16,081 bases of DNA, from contig CABYKC010000014.1 in assembly GCA_902519435.1 (NCBI GenBank), positions 1 to 16,081 on the forward strand. The letters are read 5' to 3'. Position numbers and translations under genes: made by a program. Of this stretch, positions 7,935 through 15,236 are shown in pieces (positions within the stretch are counted from its first letter, which is position 1; every line of letters starts with the position of its first letter). The notes under the pieces are model-generated. The model had not been told where the DNA came from, did no database searches, and worked only from the letters and a program-made list of their open reading frames with translations. This stretch comes from an uncultured Alphaproteobacteria bacterium. Its GTDB lineage: Bacteria > Pseudomonadota > Alphaproteobacteria > HIMB59 > GCA-002718135.

Positions 7935-9898
7935 TGAGCAATAATTCGATCAGTTCCTCCCAGTAATTGTGGTTGTTGTTCTCTGCCTATGGTTTCAGCT
8001 TGTTTTGATACATTACTTGATAGGTAGGCAAACAATTCATTGGCCGTTATTTGTTTATCATTATTCGTATCGGCTTTTCCTTCTAAGCCTTGCATCATAA
8101 AATAGGAAAATAAGCCATGTTCTGCCTCTTTAAAGCTACTTGCTATTTGATTATTTGCTGATGCTGTAAAAACAGTAAATTTAGCTGGTATTTCCTCTTC
8201 TTCTGCCTCAATGAATATTGGTTTAGCTGATGCTAATAAAACCTCTTCATCACGGGTTTCACCGCTATAACAGGTATCTAGGAACACAGTGACTGATCTG
8301 GGATTAAGATTATTAATATCATTAAATATTTCTTTTCTTGTTAGAGATGAATAATCAAGAAACTCTGGATCTCCTTCGTAAGGCAATAGATAGAGATTTT
8401 GCTCTTCAGGACTGGCAAGACCATGTCCAGAATAGAATAAATAGACATCCGTCTTTTCTTCTTTTAATCTTTTTGGCAACCATTTGAGAAGTGCTTTTTT
8501 TGTATTAATTCTACTTGCCTCTTCATTGGTTAGTACTTTGATATTATTTTTTGGTACACCCAAAACTTTATTTGCAAATCCTTGAAACACTTTTGCATCA
8601 TTGACAGCAAACTGTGCATCAAAAGTATTTTCATATTTTTCTACACCAATAATGAGAGCTACAGCATTTAGATTTTGTTTTCCTCGAATAGATAGTGGAT
8701 CTAATTTAGCTAAATTAATAATTTCTTCAGATACTTCTTGAGTGATGTTTACTTCTACTTCTGATTTATTTCCATGTTTATCAAAAGCAATTATTTTTAA
8801 TTCATAATTATCATCTGATACAAAAATTGATTTATTAAACTTGTTATTATCTATTGATACTGGGTCACCATCAATTGTTAGTCTTCGAATTTCACTATCA
8901 TCTTTTAAAGTTCCTTTAATAACTGCTTCAAAATCTTTAGCGACTACATTTAAGGAAGTTGAAATGATAGGTCCCTTAGTATCCTCTTCTATAGTTAGAT
9001 TTGTTGTTTCATTTGATTTTGCAATTTGTTTACTTTTTTTATTTTTTTTATTTGTTTCTTTTTTTGTAATTTCGAGATTGCCTAATGTATTTTTATTAAG
9101 TTTTTTTTGAAGCTCCTTTTTATCTTTAGAAGCAATGATTAACATGTTATTTAAATCATCATTTACGTATTCTTTGAGATAACTTTTATAAACATATTTT
9201 TTAACTCCATCTATATTCTCAATTTCATACCAATTATCATTCTCAGCAATAATTATTACTTTATCACCAATGTTTAATTTAGAATGAATTTGAGAATTGG
9301 TAGTTGGTTTAAGACGAACATTTAAATTAACAACATCTACTACCATTTCCTTTTTGTTAATTTTTGATAATTTTTTTGATATAGTGACTACTTGCGCTTT
9401 ACATTTATTATAGTAAAGTTCATTGGCTACTGATTTATTTTTTGATTTTGGAAATTCATTATTGAGTTTTTCTATTGTACGACATGCTTCATTCGATTTA
9501 TTAACTTCAAATAAAGTTACTGCTAATTTATACAACATGTCATCAGACTTAATACTATTTGGAAATTTTTGAAAACCTTCAGCAAAACTTAGAGCTGCAT
9601 CGCGGTATTTTTTATTGAATATATATATTTCACCTAACCAATAGTGAGCAGACCCAGATAATTGATTATCAGGATATTTTTTAATAAATTTTTGAAAAGA
9701 AATTTCAGCATCCTTCCATTTTTTATCTCGAATAAAATCAAAAGCAGTTTGAAACTCATCTTCGGGTGCATCATAGTTGATATTATCTATCACCATTTGA
9801 TCCAAAGTTTTTTGATCATGAAGTTCAATTACCTGCACTTCATTCGCTACTAATTTGTATGAAAAGATCAAAAACAGTACTAAAAGTATAATTCTCAT
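7928..9898 (-). CDS. Exported CpoB-type TPR - SH3b - Ig-like - caspase fusion protein
   Basis: A 656-residue, five-part exported protein. A signal peptide (MRIILLVLFLIFSYKLVA, then NEVQ) is followed by residues ~46-170, which match the C-terminal TPR domain of CpoB/YbgF (FQTAFDFIRDKKWKDAEISF; SAHYWLGEIYIFNKKYRDAA; FPNSIKSDDMLYKLAVTLFE; ACRTIEKLNNEFP). CpoB coordinates peptidoglycan synthesis with Tol-driven constriction. Residues ~185-245 are a bacterial SH3 domain (VNLNVRLKPTTNSQIHSKLN…NWYEIE). Residues ~305-385 are an Ig-like domain. The caspase domain spans ~408-605 with dyad His492 (FYSGHG) and Cys543 (FLDTCYSG). An EF-hand-like loop D-T-N-N-D-K-Q-I-T-A-N-E occupies 610-621. It is the first gene of the minus-strand train, divergent from the serine protease gene. 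The architecture predicts a caspase held at the division or peptidoglycan machinery. Peptidase fold and TPR family are firm; the function is inferred. Confidence 0.93.
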   Translation of the reverse strand: MRIILLVLFLIFSYKLVANEVQVIELHDQKTLDQMVIDNINYDAPEDEFQTAFDFIRDKKWKDAEISFQKFIKKYPDNQLSGSAHYWLGEIYIFNKKYRDAALSFAEGFQKFPNSIKSDDMLYKLAVTLFEVNKSNEACRTIEKLNNEFPKSKNKSVANELYYNKCKAQVVTISKKLSKINKKEMVVDVVNLNVRLKPTTNSQIHSKLNIGDKVIIIAENDNWYEIENIDGVKKYVYKSYLKEYVNDDLNNMLIIASKDKKELQKKLNKNTLGNLEITKKETNKKNKKSKQIAKSNETTNLTIEEDTKGPIISTSLNVVAKDFEAVIKGTLKDDSEIRRLTIDGDPVSIDNNKFNKSIFVSDDNYELKIIAFDKHGNKSEVEVNITQEVSEEIINLAKLDPLSIRGKQNLNAVALIIGVEKYENTFDAQFAVNDAKVFQGFANKVLGVPKNNIKVLTNEEASRINTKKALLKWLPKRLKEEKTDVYLFYSGHGLASPEEQNLYLLPYEGDPEFLDYSSLTRKEIFNDINNLNPRSVTVFLDTCYSGETRDEEVLLASAKPIFIEAEEEEIPAKFTVFTASANNQIASSFKEAEHGLFSYFMMQGLEGKADTNNDKQITANELFAYLSSNVSKQAETIGREQQPQLLGGTDRIIAQW

Positions 9899-9934
9899 AT
9901 ATCTAAATTTTTAAAGATATATTATAAAATTAAT
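9899..9934. promoter_or_regulatory. Very short divergent control region between caspase and serine protease genes
   Basis: Only 36 bp separate the two divergent ATGs. The stretch holds ATTATAAAAT (9921-9930), which reads as TATAAT on the minus strand and TATAAA on the plus strand, so -10-like boxes for both directions would overlap. An inverted repeat, ATATATCT / AGATATAT (9897-9904 and 9915-9922), surrounds the caspase start side. In such AT-rich DNA these are suggestive only. Neither gene shows a Shine-Dalgarno site. Confidence 0.35.
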
Positions 9935-11689
9935 ATGAAATTTATGAAACTATTAATTGTTTTCTGTGTAATTTTTCCTCTAAATTTGGCCTTAGCAAAA
10001 TCAATTGAGGAGCAGTTTTCTGATGTACAAAATCTAATGGAAATTGATCAAAATAAAGAAGCTTTAGAATTATTAAAAACAATTGACCCCAACACAAATG
10101 AACAAATAGCTAAACAATCTTATCTTTTGGGGAAACTATATTTTTCTCTTCAAAAATTTCAGAAAGCAAATGAGTTTTTCATGGATGCCAATCTTCAGGA
10201 TCCAAGTGAACCAATGTATAAAGTTGGGCTTTCTCAATCCAGTTACGCTCTTGGAAATCTAAAGCTTGCAGAAAGATATGCCAGTATTGCTCTTCGATTA
10301 AATCCTGATCTGTTAGATGCTGAATTAACATTAGCTTTGGTATTAAGTAAGTATGGTCAAAAAAAAGAAGCAGAAAAAAGATTTATAGAATTTATTGACC
10401 TGCAACCATCTAACGAACAATTATTTTTAACATATGCAAAATTTTTGGAACAAACAGAAAACCGAAAAAAAGCAATTTCAACGTTGGAAAAATTTATTAT
10501 TAAAAATACAGACACCCCTAAAGTTCATGATTATTTAGGTCGATTGTACTGGTTTAATGGAGAATTAGATTTAGCAATTGAAAAAAGAGAAAGAGCAGCA
10601 TTGTTATATAGACAATCTGGCAACATGTTGATGAGTTCAAGTATAAGTAAATGGATTAATAGTAAAAAAGAAATTATTATTGCTGAGAGAAAGAAAAAGG
10701 AAGAAGAGGAAGAAAAAAAAGTTATACCTGCTAAACCTAAACCTCGATATTCACTTCCTCCTCTCAATCAAATTGAATCATTTCCAATTTATGAGGGAGA
10801 TGAGATTTATACAGGAAGTGGTTTTATTATAAATAATGGAAAACATATTGTAACAAACAGACATGTTATCGAGGGTGCAGATAGATTATTTGTTAGAAAC
10901 GGTCTTGGCGAATTACGTGTAGCTAAAGTAGAAAGAGTATCAGAATATGACGACTTAGCGCTTTTAAGTTTAGACCGACCATACGATTCAATCTTCGCCC
11001 TTACTATTCCTGATAATTATAAATTAAGAACAGGGCAAAGTGCTTTAGTTATGGGATTTCCTTTAAGTCTTGATCTTGGAGATTCATCACCATCTTTAAC
11101 CGAAGGTATTGTAAGTAAAACAACTGGTCTCGCTGATGATTTAGGAACTTTTCAATTAACATCCAAAGTAAATAAGGGAAATAGTGGTGGACCAATATTT
11201 TCTGACACAGGAGATCTGATAGGTGTTGCTGTTGGAAAACTTGATGCTACTTTTTTTTTAGAACAATCTGGATTTATCCCTGAAGATGTAAACATTGCAA
11301 TTACAATTGATAGAGTAAAGAGATTTGTAAATTCATCAAAGCCAACTCAAAATTCTCAAAAATTAGATTTAGTTGATTTATATGAAATTAAACTGCCAAG
11401 CGTAGTAATGATTGTTAATATTGTTGAGCCTGTTTCTGAGCCAGTAGAAGTAAATGCAACAGATGCAATAGAAAAAGAGATTAAAAAATGTCAAGCTAAC
11501 TATGATACAGAAAATTATAATAATATATCTAGAAGTCAGTATAATGATTTTTGTGTATGTTACATATACAGTATGGTTGATTTAATTGAACAAGAGGAAA
11601 ATTATATATCATTTAGCAATCCAAGTGATGAGTTTATAAATAAAACGGAAAAAATTATTAAAGCTTGTTATGAAAAAGTTACGCAATAA
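9935..11689 (+). CDS. Exported TPR - trypsin-like (HtrA/S1C-type) serine protease
   Basis: A 584-residue exported protease. After the signal peptide (MKFMKLLIVFCVIFPLNLALA, minus its last residues) come TPR helices at ~25-235 (YLLGKLYFSLQKFQKANEFF; YALGNLKLAERYASIALRLN; LGRLYWFNGELDLAIE). A charged and proline-containing linker follows (~250-275). The protease domain is at ~290-460 with the triad His310 (IVTNRHV), Asp340 (YDDLALL) and Ser417 (KGNSGGP), plus GSGFII and VMGFPL. No PDZ domain is seen, unlike DegP. The C-terminus (~500-584) is a separate cysteine-containing helical module (KKCQANYD, FCVCYIYSMVD, KACYE). An ATG at 9944 is an alternative start. The gene diverges from the CpoB-caspase gene across 36 bp, suggesting shared control. 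The last 20 bp overlap the next gene. Protease assignment is firm; substrates are unknown, though the neighbouring caspases are obvious candidates. Confidence 0.93.
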   Translation: MKFMKLLIVFCVIFPLNLALAKSIEEQFSDVQNLMEIDQNKEALELLKTIDPNTNEQIAKQSYLLGKLYFSLQKFQKANEFFMDANLQDPSEPMYKVGLSQSSYALGNLKLAERYASIALRLNPDLLDAELTLALVLSKYGQKKEAEKRFIEFIDLQPSNEQLFLTYAKFLEQTENRKKAISTLEKFIIKNTDTPKVHDYLGRLYWFNGELDLAIEKRERAALLYRQSGNMLMSSSISKWINSKKEIIIAERKKKEEEEEKKVIPAKPKPRYSLPPLNQIESFPIYEGDEIYTGSGFIINNGKHIVTNRHVIEGADRLFVRNGLGELRVAKVERVSEYDDLALLSLDRPYDSIFALTIPDNYKLRTGQSALVMGFPLSLDLGDSSPSLTEGIVSKTTGLADDLGTFQLTSKVNKGNSGGPIFSDTGDLIGVAVGKLDATFFLEQSGFIPEDVNIAITIDRVKRFVNSSKPTQNSQKLDLVDLYEIKLPSVVMIVNIVEPVSEPVEVNATDAIEKEIKKCQANYDTENYNNISRSQYNDFCVCYIYSMVDLIEQEENYISFSNPSDEFINKTEKIIKACYEKVTQ

Positions 11690-12557
11690 ATTTTTGTTTC
11701 TATTATATTTTCTATTTCCTTTTTTTATATTCTTAAAGTTGCATGCGATTACCTTAAATAATGTTGAAGTAAGTGAGCCTTATGGAATTAAAATGTCTAA
11801 AGAAGAAGCATGTGTAGTTGCTAAAGATAGACTTTTTGATAAAGCAAGAAGAGAAGCATCTGGTGAAGAAACAATATCTGCTGAATCAACTCAAGTTTGT
11901 CAATTCAGTGAAGATGAAAATAATTGTAAGATATTTACTAATTCATTCCGCTCAATTGGGAATATTATCATAACCAAATATGAACCATTAAAATTTGATA
12001 ATGGAAAAGAATGTAAATTTGCAAGTGCAGGTAACGACATATTCGAAGTTAAAAGAAAAGGTAACTTTGTTTTAAAAAAACTGCCAAAACAATCTGATAA
12101 TTTTAATTTTCGAATTTCTATGAATAAAAATGAATTCATTTCGTATCCTATAAATTTAAAGAAAAAAAGAAAATCAAATGAAACATTAGAATTAACACTT
12201 CAAACAATGGAAGATATGTATGTCTCTATTTTTCAATGGTCACCCTATGAAGATTCATTAACGGTAAATAAAATTTTTCCCAACGAAATAGACACTATCA
12301 ATTTTTTTGAAGCAAATATTAAACATTCTATTCCAACATCAAAAGCTCAGCAAAAATATAATTTACGCGTACATTTTCCTGATGAAGAATTTTTTTCTCA
12401 AAATGAAGTAATTGAATTACTTATGGCTATTGGAACAAAAGAAAAGATAAATTTCTTTGATGATTATGATTACTCTGATTTTGGTCAAATGCTTGGTGAT
12501 ATTGAGAATTTTAGAAAAATTGAGAAATCCTATATTATAAGAAAAAGGGATAACTAA
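11670..12557 (+). CDS. Exported protein with DUF4384-like C-terminal domain
   Basis: A 295-residue protein with a strong signal peptide or anchor (MKKLRNKFLFLLYFLFPFFI, then FLKLHA). Residues ~30-135 contain EEACVVAKDRLFDKARREAS and several cysteines, loosely like the N-terminal domain of FlgT-type proteins, in which a family of A-x-x-A-rich helices precedes a strand pair. Residues ~140-275 resemble DUF4384: FRISMNKNEFISYPINLK, then DMYVSIFQWSPYEDS, a KIFPNEID motif and a closing strand-helix (EVIELLMAIGTKEKINFF). DUF4384 domains often occur in, or beside, bacterial caspase-like proteins and FlgT/LPP20 proteins (general knowledge), so the setting agrees. The ATG lies 20 bp inside the end of the serine protease gene in another frame, implying coupled expression. 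The family match is by eye and moderate; the biochemical role is unknown. Confidence 0.8.
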   Translation: MKKLRNKFLFLLYFLFPFFIFLKLHAITLNNVEVSEPYGIKMSKEEACVVAKDRLFDKARREASGEETISAESTQVCQFSEDENNCKIFTNSFRSIGNIIITKYEPLKFDNGKECKFASAGNDIFEVKRKGNFVLKKLPKQSDNFNFRISMNKNEFISYPINLKKKRKSNETLELTLQTMEDMYVSIFQWSPYEDSLTVNKIFPNEIDTINFFEANIKHSIPTSKAQQKYNLRVHFPDEEFFSQNEVIELLMAIGTKEKINFFDDYDYSDFGQMLGDIENFRKIEKSYIIRKRDN

Positions 12558-12601
12558 TAATCTTTTAAAAGTAGTCTATTTGCTATAAATAACTTCATAA
12601 T

Positions 12602-13507
12602 ATGAAAAAAATCTTTCCTTTTATAGCTATCTTATTTTTATCATCAAATTTACTTGCCAGTAACTATGATGGTGAGTGGTATGGCACTAATCCTTGTGCA
12701 TACTTTGATCAGTCTCAAGATGTTGTTTTAACAATTAAAGATGGAAAAGCTAAAGTTGACTGGGGAGAAGAATTTAAACCTACAAAATATAGAGGTAAGG
12801 TTCTTAAAAATGATAAATTAGGTCTAAATAGTAATGCTGGAAGAATTGAGGGTAAATTTACTTCTCATGAAGAACTGATTTTAAATGAAGGAAAAGATTT
12901 TACTAATGATGATGGAGAAACCATAAGCTGCGAATTTACATTAAATAAAGGTGCAATGAAGGAAGAGAAAACGGAAGAACAAATTGCTGAAGAAGCAGCT
13001 CAAGAACAAGAAGAGGAAGAAAAAGCAGAAATAGTGCAAAGTGTGGAAAATATTCCTCAGTGGTTTTTAATTCCTCCTGATGGTGGAAAAGTAGCTGCCT
13101 TTGCAACTGCAACTTGGGAGAGTTCAAATCTTCAGAGTGCAAGAAAGTTTGCTGAAAATCAAGCATTAGAATCATTAGCATTAACATTAGACTCAAGAGT
13201 GACACTTCAAATTAATACAATGATTGATCAAGTTGGATTAAACGATGATGAAACACTTGCAACTGAAATGACATCTGTTGGTAATACAACTGTTAGAGAA
13301 GCATCAACTACAGGATATAAAATAGAAGAAATTGCTGTGCAAACTAAGGGCACTAAATACGTTGTCTACATTTTACTTAAATTACGTTTCAGTGAAGCAG
13401 ATAAGATTTTAATGAAACAAATAAAATCAACTGATACTTCGGAGCCAAAATTAAAAGCATCAAAAGCTTTCCAAGAATTAGAAGAAGCAATCGCTAAAGC
13501 TAGTTAA
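12602..13507 (+). CDS. Exported LPP20-like protein with N-terminal two-cysteine domain
   Basis: A 301-residue exported protein. The signal peptide (MKKIFPFIAILFLSSNLLA, then SNYDGEW) lacks a lipobox cysteine. Residues ~20-118 form a small domain with W26, Cys32 and Cys110 (YDGEWYGTNPCAYF … IEGKFT … TISCEFTLN), which matches the N-terminal domain of the Pal protein at 1556-2338, including identical cysteine positions. An acidic linker (~120-147) follows. Residues ~150-280 are LPP20-like: IPQWFLIPPDGGKVAAFATA, an alanine-rich helix (SARKFAENQALESLALTLDS), TTVREASTTGYKIEEIAVQT and KYVVYILLKLRFSEAD. LPP20-family domains are found in outer-membrane and flagellum-associated lipoproteins; here anchoring would have to be by other means. 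It follows the DUF4384-like gene by 44 bp, probably in the same transcript or from a weak local promoter. Confidence 0.87.
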   Translation: MKKIFPFIAILFLSSNLLASNYDGEWYGTNPCAYFDQSQDVVLTIKDGKAKVDWGEEFKPTKYRGKVLKNDKLGLNSNAGRIEGKFTSHEELILNEGKDFTNDDGETISCEFTLNKGAMKEEKTEEQIAEEAAQEQEEEEKAEIVQSVENIPQWFLIPPDGGKVAAFATATWESSNLQSARKFAENQALESLALTLDSRVTLQINTMIDQVGLNDDETLATEMTSVGNTTVREASTTGYKIEEIAVQTKGTKYVVYILLKLRFSEADKILMKQIKSTDTSEPKLKASKAFQELEEAIAKAS

Positions 13508-13589
13508 TTTTTTAAACTTAAATTTTTGATCTTAATATTACCTTAATCATTTCTCATTTTTATCAAATTTTATTTTTATAGAAGTTTTA

Positions 13590-14339
13590 GTGGCACCAGT
13601 TATCAAAAGAATTATAATTTTTCTATTCTCCCTCCTTATTATTGTTCTCCTTCTAGCTGGTGCTGCTAAAGGGGATCAATTATTAAGTTCCAAAGAATTT
13701 ATTAAGAAAGAACTTCCGCTTGATCAGGGAAATGACAAACTCATTATTACGGAAGCACAGGAATATCCTAAAAGAACATTTTATTTTGATCCTTTAGTTG
13801 CTTTTGATGAAAAAGATGATGTCAGTTTATGTGGGTATGAGCTTACTACGGTTGATTTTACAGGAACGAGAATTGTTGTAAGCCTTTACGCTGCTCTTTT
13901 TGATAATGCACCTGCAATTATCAATTACGTAAGATTAGAAACATTACAATTAACGCCTTTTGATAAAGAATTATCCTTTAGTGATATGAAAAAGTTAGAA
14001 CTCTACCCCTACACAATGGAAATTATTAAGAATAATGCTTTATTTGAGTCTTTGGAAAGAAATAATTCCAAAGCAAGTGCCATTATTCATGAGTCATCGA
14101 ATAACTATCTCTCAAATAAAGGTAAGATCTTAAAAGAATTTTATATGGGTGGATACGACTTACATGTAGAGTTTATCAAAGGATACCCTATTCACATCCC
14201 TATTCCACAAAATATTAAATTTTTAAATGCTAAAATTGATCTCATTGACCACTGTCTTATAGAATTAAGAAAGAATGAGAAAAAAACTAAGATACCTGAA
14301 GAAAAATTTTTGAAAGAAGCATCCTATAGAATTCAATAA
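13590..14339 (+). CDS. Unrecognised membrane-anchored or exported protein, GTG start
   Basis: A 249-residue reading frame that starts with GTG at 13590. The first ~27 residues are one basic-then-hydrophobic segment (APVIKRIIIFLFSLLIIVLL, then LAGAAKG), either an uncleaved anchor or a signal peptide cut near AGAAKG. The rest is soluble. I recognise no family. Visible features are two cysteines (DVSLCGYELTTVDFTGTRIV and LIDHCLIEL), a mixed alpha/beta pattern and a lysine-rich tail. Composition is slightly less extreme (more GC and fewer poly-A runs) than its neighbours. It follows the LPP20-like gene by 82 bp and converges on the rhodanese gene, so its membership in the protease cluster is uncertain. 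No ATG gives a better N-terminus, and upstream bases show only a weak AGAAG. Confidence 0.78.
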   Translation: MAPVIKRIIIFLFSLLIIVLLLAGAAKGDQLLSSKEFIKKELPLDQGNDKLIITEAQEYPKRTFYFDPLVAFDEKDDVSLCGYELTTVDFTGTRIVVSLYAALFDNAPAIINYVRLETLQLTPFDKELSFSDMKKLELYPYTMEIIKNNALFESLERNNSKASAIIHESSNNYLSNKGKILKEFYMGGYDLHVEFIKGYPIHIPIPQNIKFLNAKIDLIDHCLIELRKNEKKTKIPEEKFLKEASYRIQ

Positions 14340-14371
14340 ATCTATTTAAAATTTAATTTAAAACTATTTTT

Positions 14372-14791
14372 TTAATTAGTTAATTTTGGCTTAACTGTAA
14401 TTAATTTTTTACTAATCCAAGAGTTGATTCCAGTTTGTGCATTGTAAATAATAGTATTAAATTTCTCATCTATCATATTAGCGACTACCTTAGATCTTTT
14501 TCCTGATCTACAAATTAAGATTATTGGATCAGTTACATTGATTTCTAATTGTAATTTTTCGTACCATTCATCAAAATTATAATTCCCCTCTTCATCAAAA
14601 AAAGTTAGTAAAATACTATTTGGAATAACGCCGGTTTGATCCCACTCTGAACTTCTTCTTACATCTACAATTGGAATATTAAGATTTGATAATTTTATCA
14701 TTTCTTGATTATCAACATCTATAACTTCTGCAAATGCAAATTTAACAATCAATAAACCAACTATAATCTTTATATAAAATCTAATATTCAT
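14372..14791 (-). CDS. Exported single-domain rhodanese (sulfurtransferase-like)
   Basis: A 139-residue protein with a signal peptide (MNIRFYIKIIVGLLIVKFAF, then AEVIDVD), so it should act in the periplasm. The rhodanese domain fills the rest: IPIVDVRRSSEWDQTGVIPN (Asp43 and Arg45 region and the substrate entry loop), FDEEGNYNF, and the active-site loop ILICRSGKRS with catalytic Cys94, then the closing helix ANMIDEKF and GINSW. Rhodaneses transfer sulfane sulfur through a cysteine persulfide; periplasmic single-domain forms may deal with sulfur carriers or oxidative damage, and the substrate here cannot be told. The gene is convergent with the one at 13590-14339, only 32 bp apart. Fold and active site are clear. 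Confidence 0.92.
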   Translation of the reverse strand: MNIRFYIKIIVGLLIVKFAFAEVIDVDNQEMIKLSNLNIPIVDVRRSSEWDQTGVIPNSILLTFFDEEGNYNFDEWYEKLQLEINVTDPIILICRSGKRSKVVANMIDEKFNTIIYNAQTGINSWISKKLITVKPKLTN

Positions 14792-14891
14792 TAATTTTCG
14801 TCACAATAAGTTTGGTAGTTATTTAAAAGAATTAGTCGTGTTCTCCATCAGGGTCATTTTTTGGCAGTTTAACTTTATAGGGATTGCCATT
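14792..14891 (-). other. Intergenic stretch holding a 19-codon in-frame tail after the ABM-like gene stop
   Basis: Directly after the TAA stop codon of the ABM-like gene (14892-14894), the same frame continues for 19 sense codons, NGNPYKVKLPKNDPDGEHD, to a TAA at 14832-14834. The composition looks like a genuine protein C-terminus. It has no start codon of its own in that frame. It could be the eroded tail of a longer ancestor, a stop-codon readthrough extension, or chance. The remaining ~40 bp to the rhodanese ATG shows nothing recognisable. Confidence 0.4.
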
Positions 14892-15203
14892 TTATTTAGT
14901 TATTTCTGAAAAAGTGATTTCGTGACCTTTATCGGTAAGAAGATTTTCTATCTTCTTTAAAAAATTATCGTCTTCTTCACCACTTTCTCTTTTAGCTATA
15001 TATTTATCCCAATCATCCATACTACTCCATTCCTCGGTTAAAAGTAAAACATTTTTATTTTCTGTATCTATGGATCTAATAATACTTTTGCACCCTTCTT
15101 GCGATAAAGTGTAAGCCCTTCCATTTGTAGAGTTATGTAAGTTTATATATTCATCCATTTTACCTTCTTTAATATGAACTTTGATCCAAACCATTAATGA
15201 CAT
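14892..15203 (-). CDS. Small ABM-like (antibiotic biosynthesis monooxygenase fold) protein
   Basis: A 103-residue cytoplasmic protein with no signal peptide. The pattern VWIKVHIKEGKMDEYINLHN, GCKSIIRSID, NVLLLTEEWSSMDDWDKYIA is that of the dimeric alpha+beta barrel ABM/YgiN-like superfamily: an opening strand, a helix after EGK, paired strands and the EEWSSMDDWDKY element. Family members include quinol and haem monooxygenases, but many have no known activity and no diagnostic catalytic residue can be claimed here. A TAGGTA element (about 15208-15213) lies five bases before the ATG. It follows the next upstream small gene by 33 bp on the same strand, so the two are probably co-transcribed. An in-frame tail after the stop codon is described separately. 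Confidence 0.85.
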   Translation of the reverse strand: MSLMVWIKVHIKEGKMDEYINLHNSTNGRAYTLSQEGCKSIIRSIDTENKNVLLLTEEWSSMDDWDKYIAKRESGEEDDNFLKKIENLLTDKGHEITFSEITK

Positions 15204-15236
15204 TTTATACCTACTTTATATTTTTTATTTAAAGTT

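Noticed and set aside
4107..9898. Cytoplasmic anti-phage caspase effector system
   Set aside because: Both caspases and their neighbours have Sec signal peptides, and no nucleotide-sensing, NTPase or gasdermin-type partner is present; an envelope role fits better.
12562..12571. CTTTTAAAAG palindrome before the LPP20-like gene, similar to the one at 5805-5822
   Set aside because: Ten bases of this type are expected by chance in such AT-rich DNA; no second feature supports a shared operator.
12936..13205. Minus-strand leucine-rich frame
   Set aside because: Antisense shadow of the acidic linker and alanine-rich helix of the LPP20-like gene.
14340..14371. Bidirectional terminator between the convergent genes
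   Set aside because: Only AT-only partial symmetry (TTTAAA…TTTAAA) next to a T run; no stable GC stem.
14832..14890. Small ATG-started frame MAIPIKLN… on the minus strand after the ABM-like gene
   Set aside because: Its translation looks random and it overlaps the more protein-like in-frame tail; no Shine-Dalgarno site.
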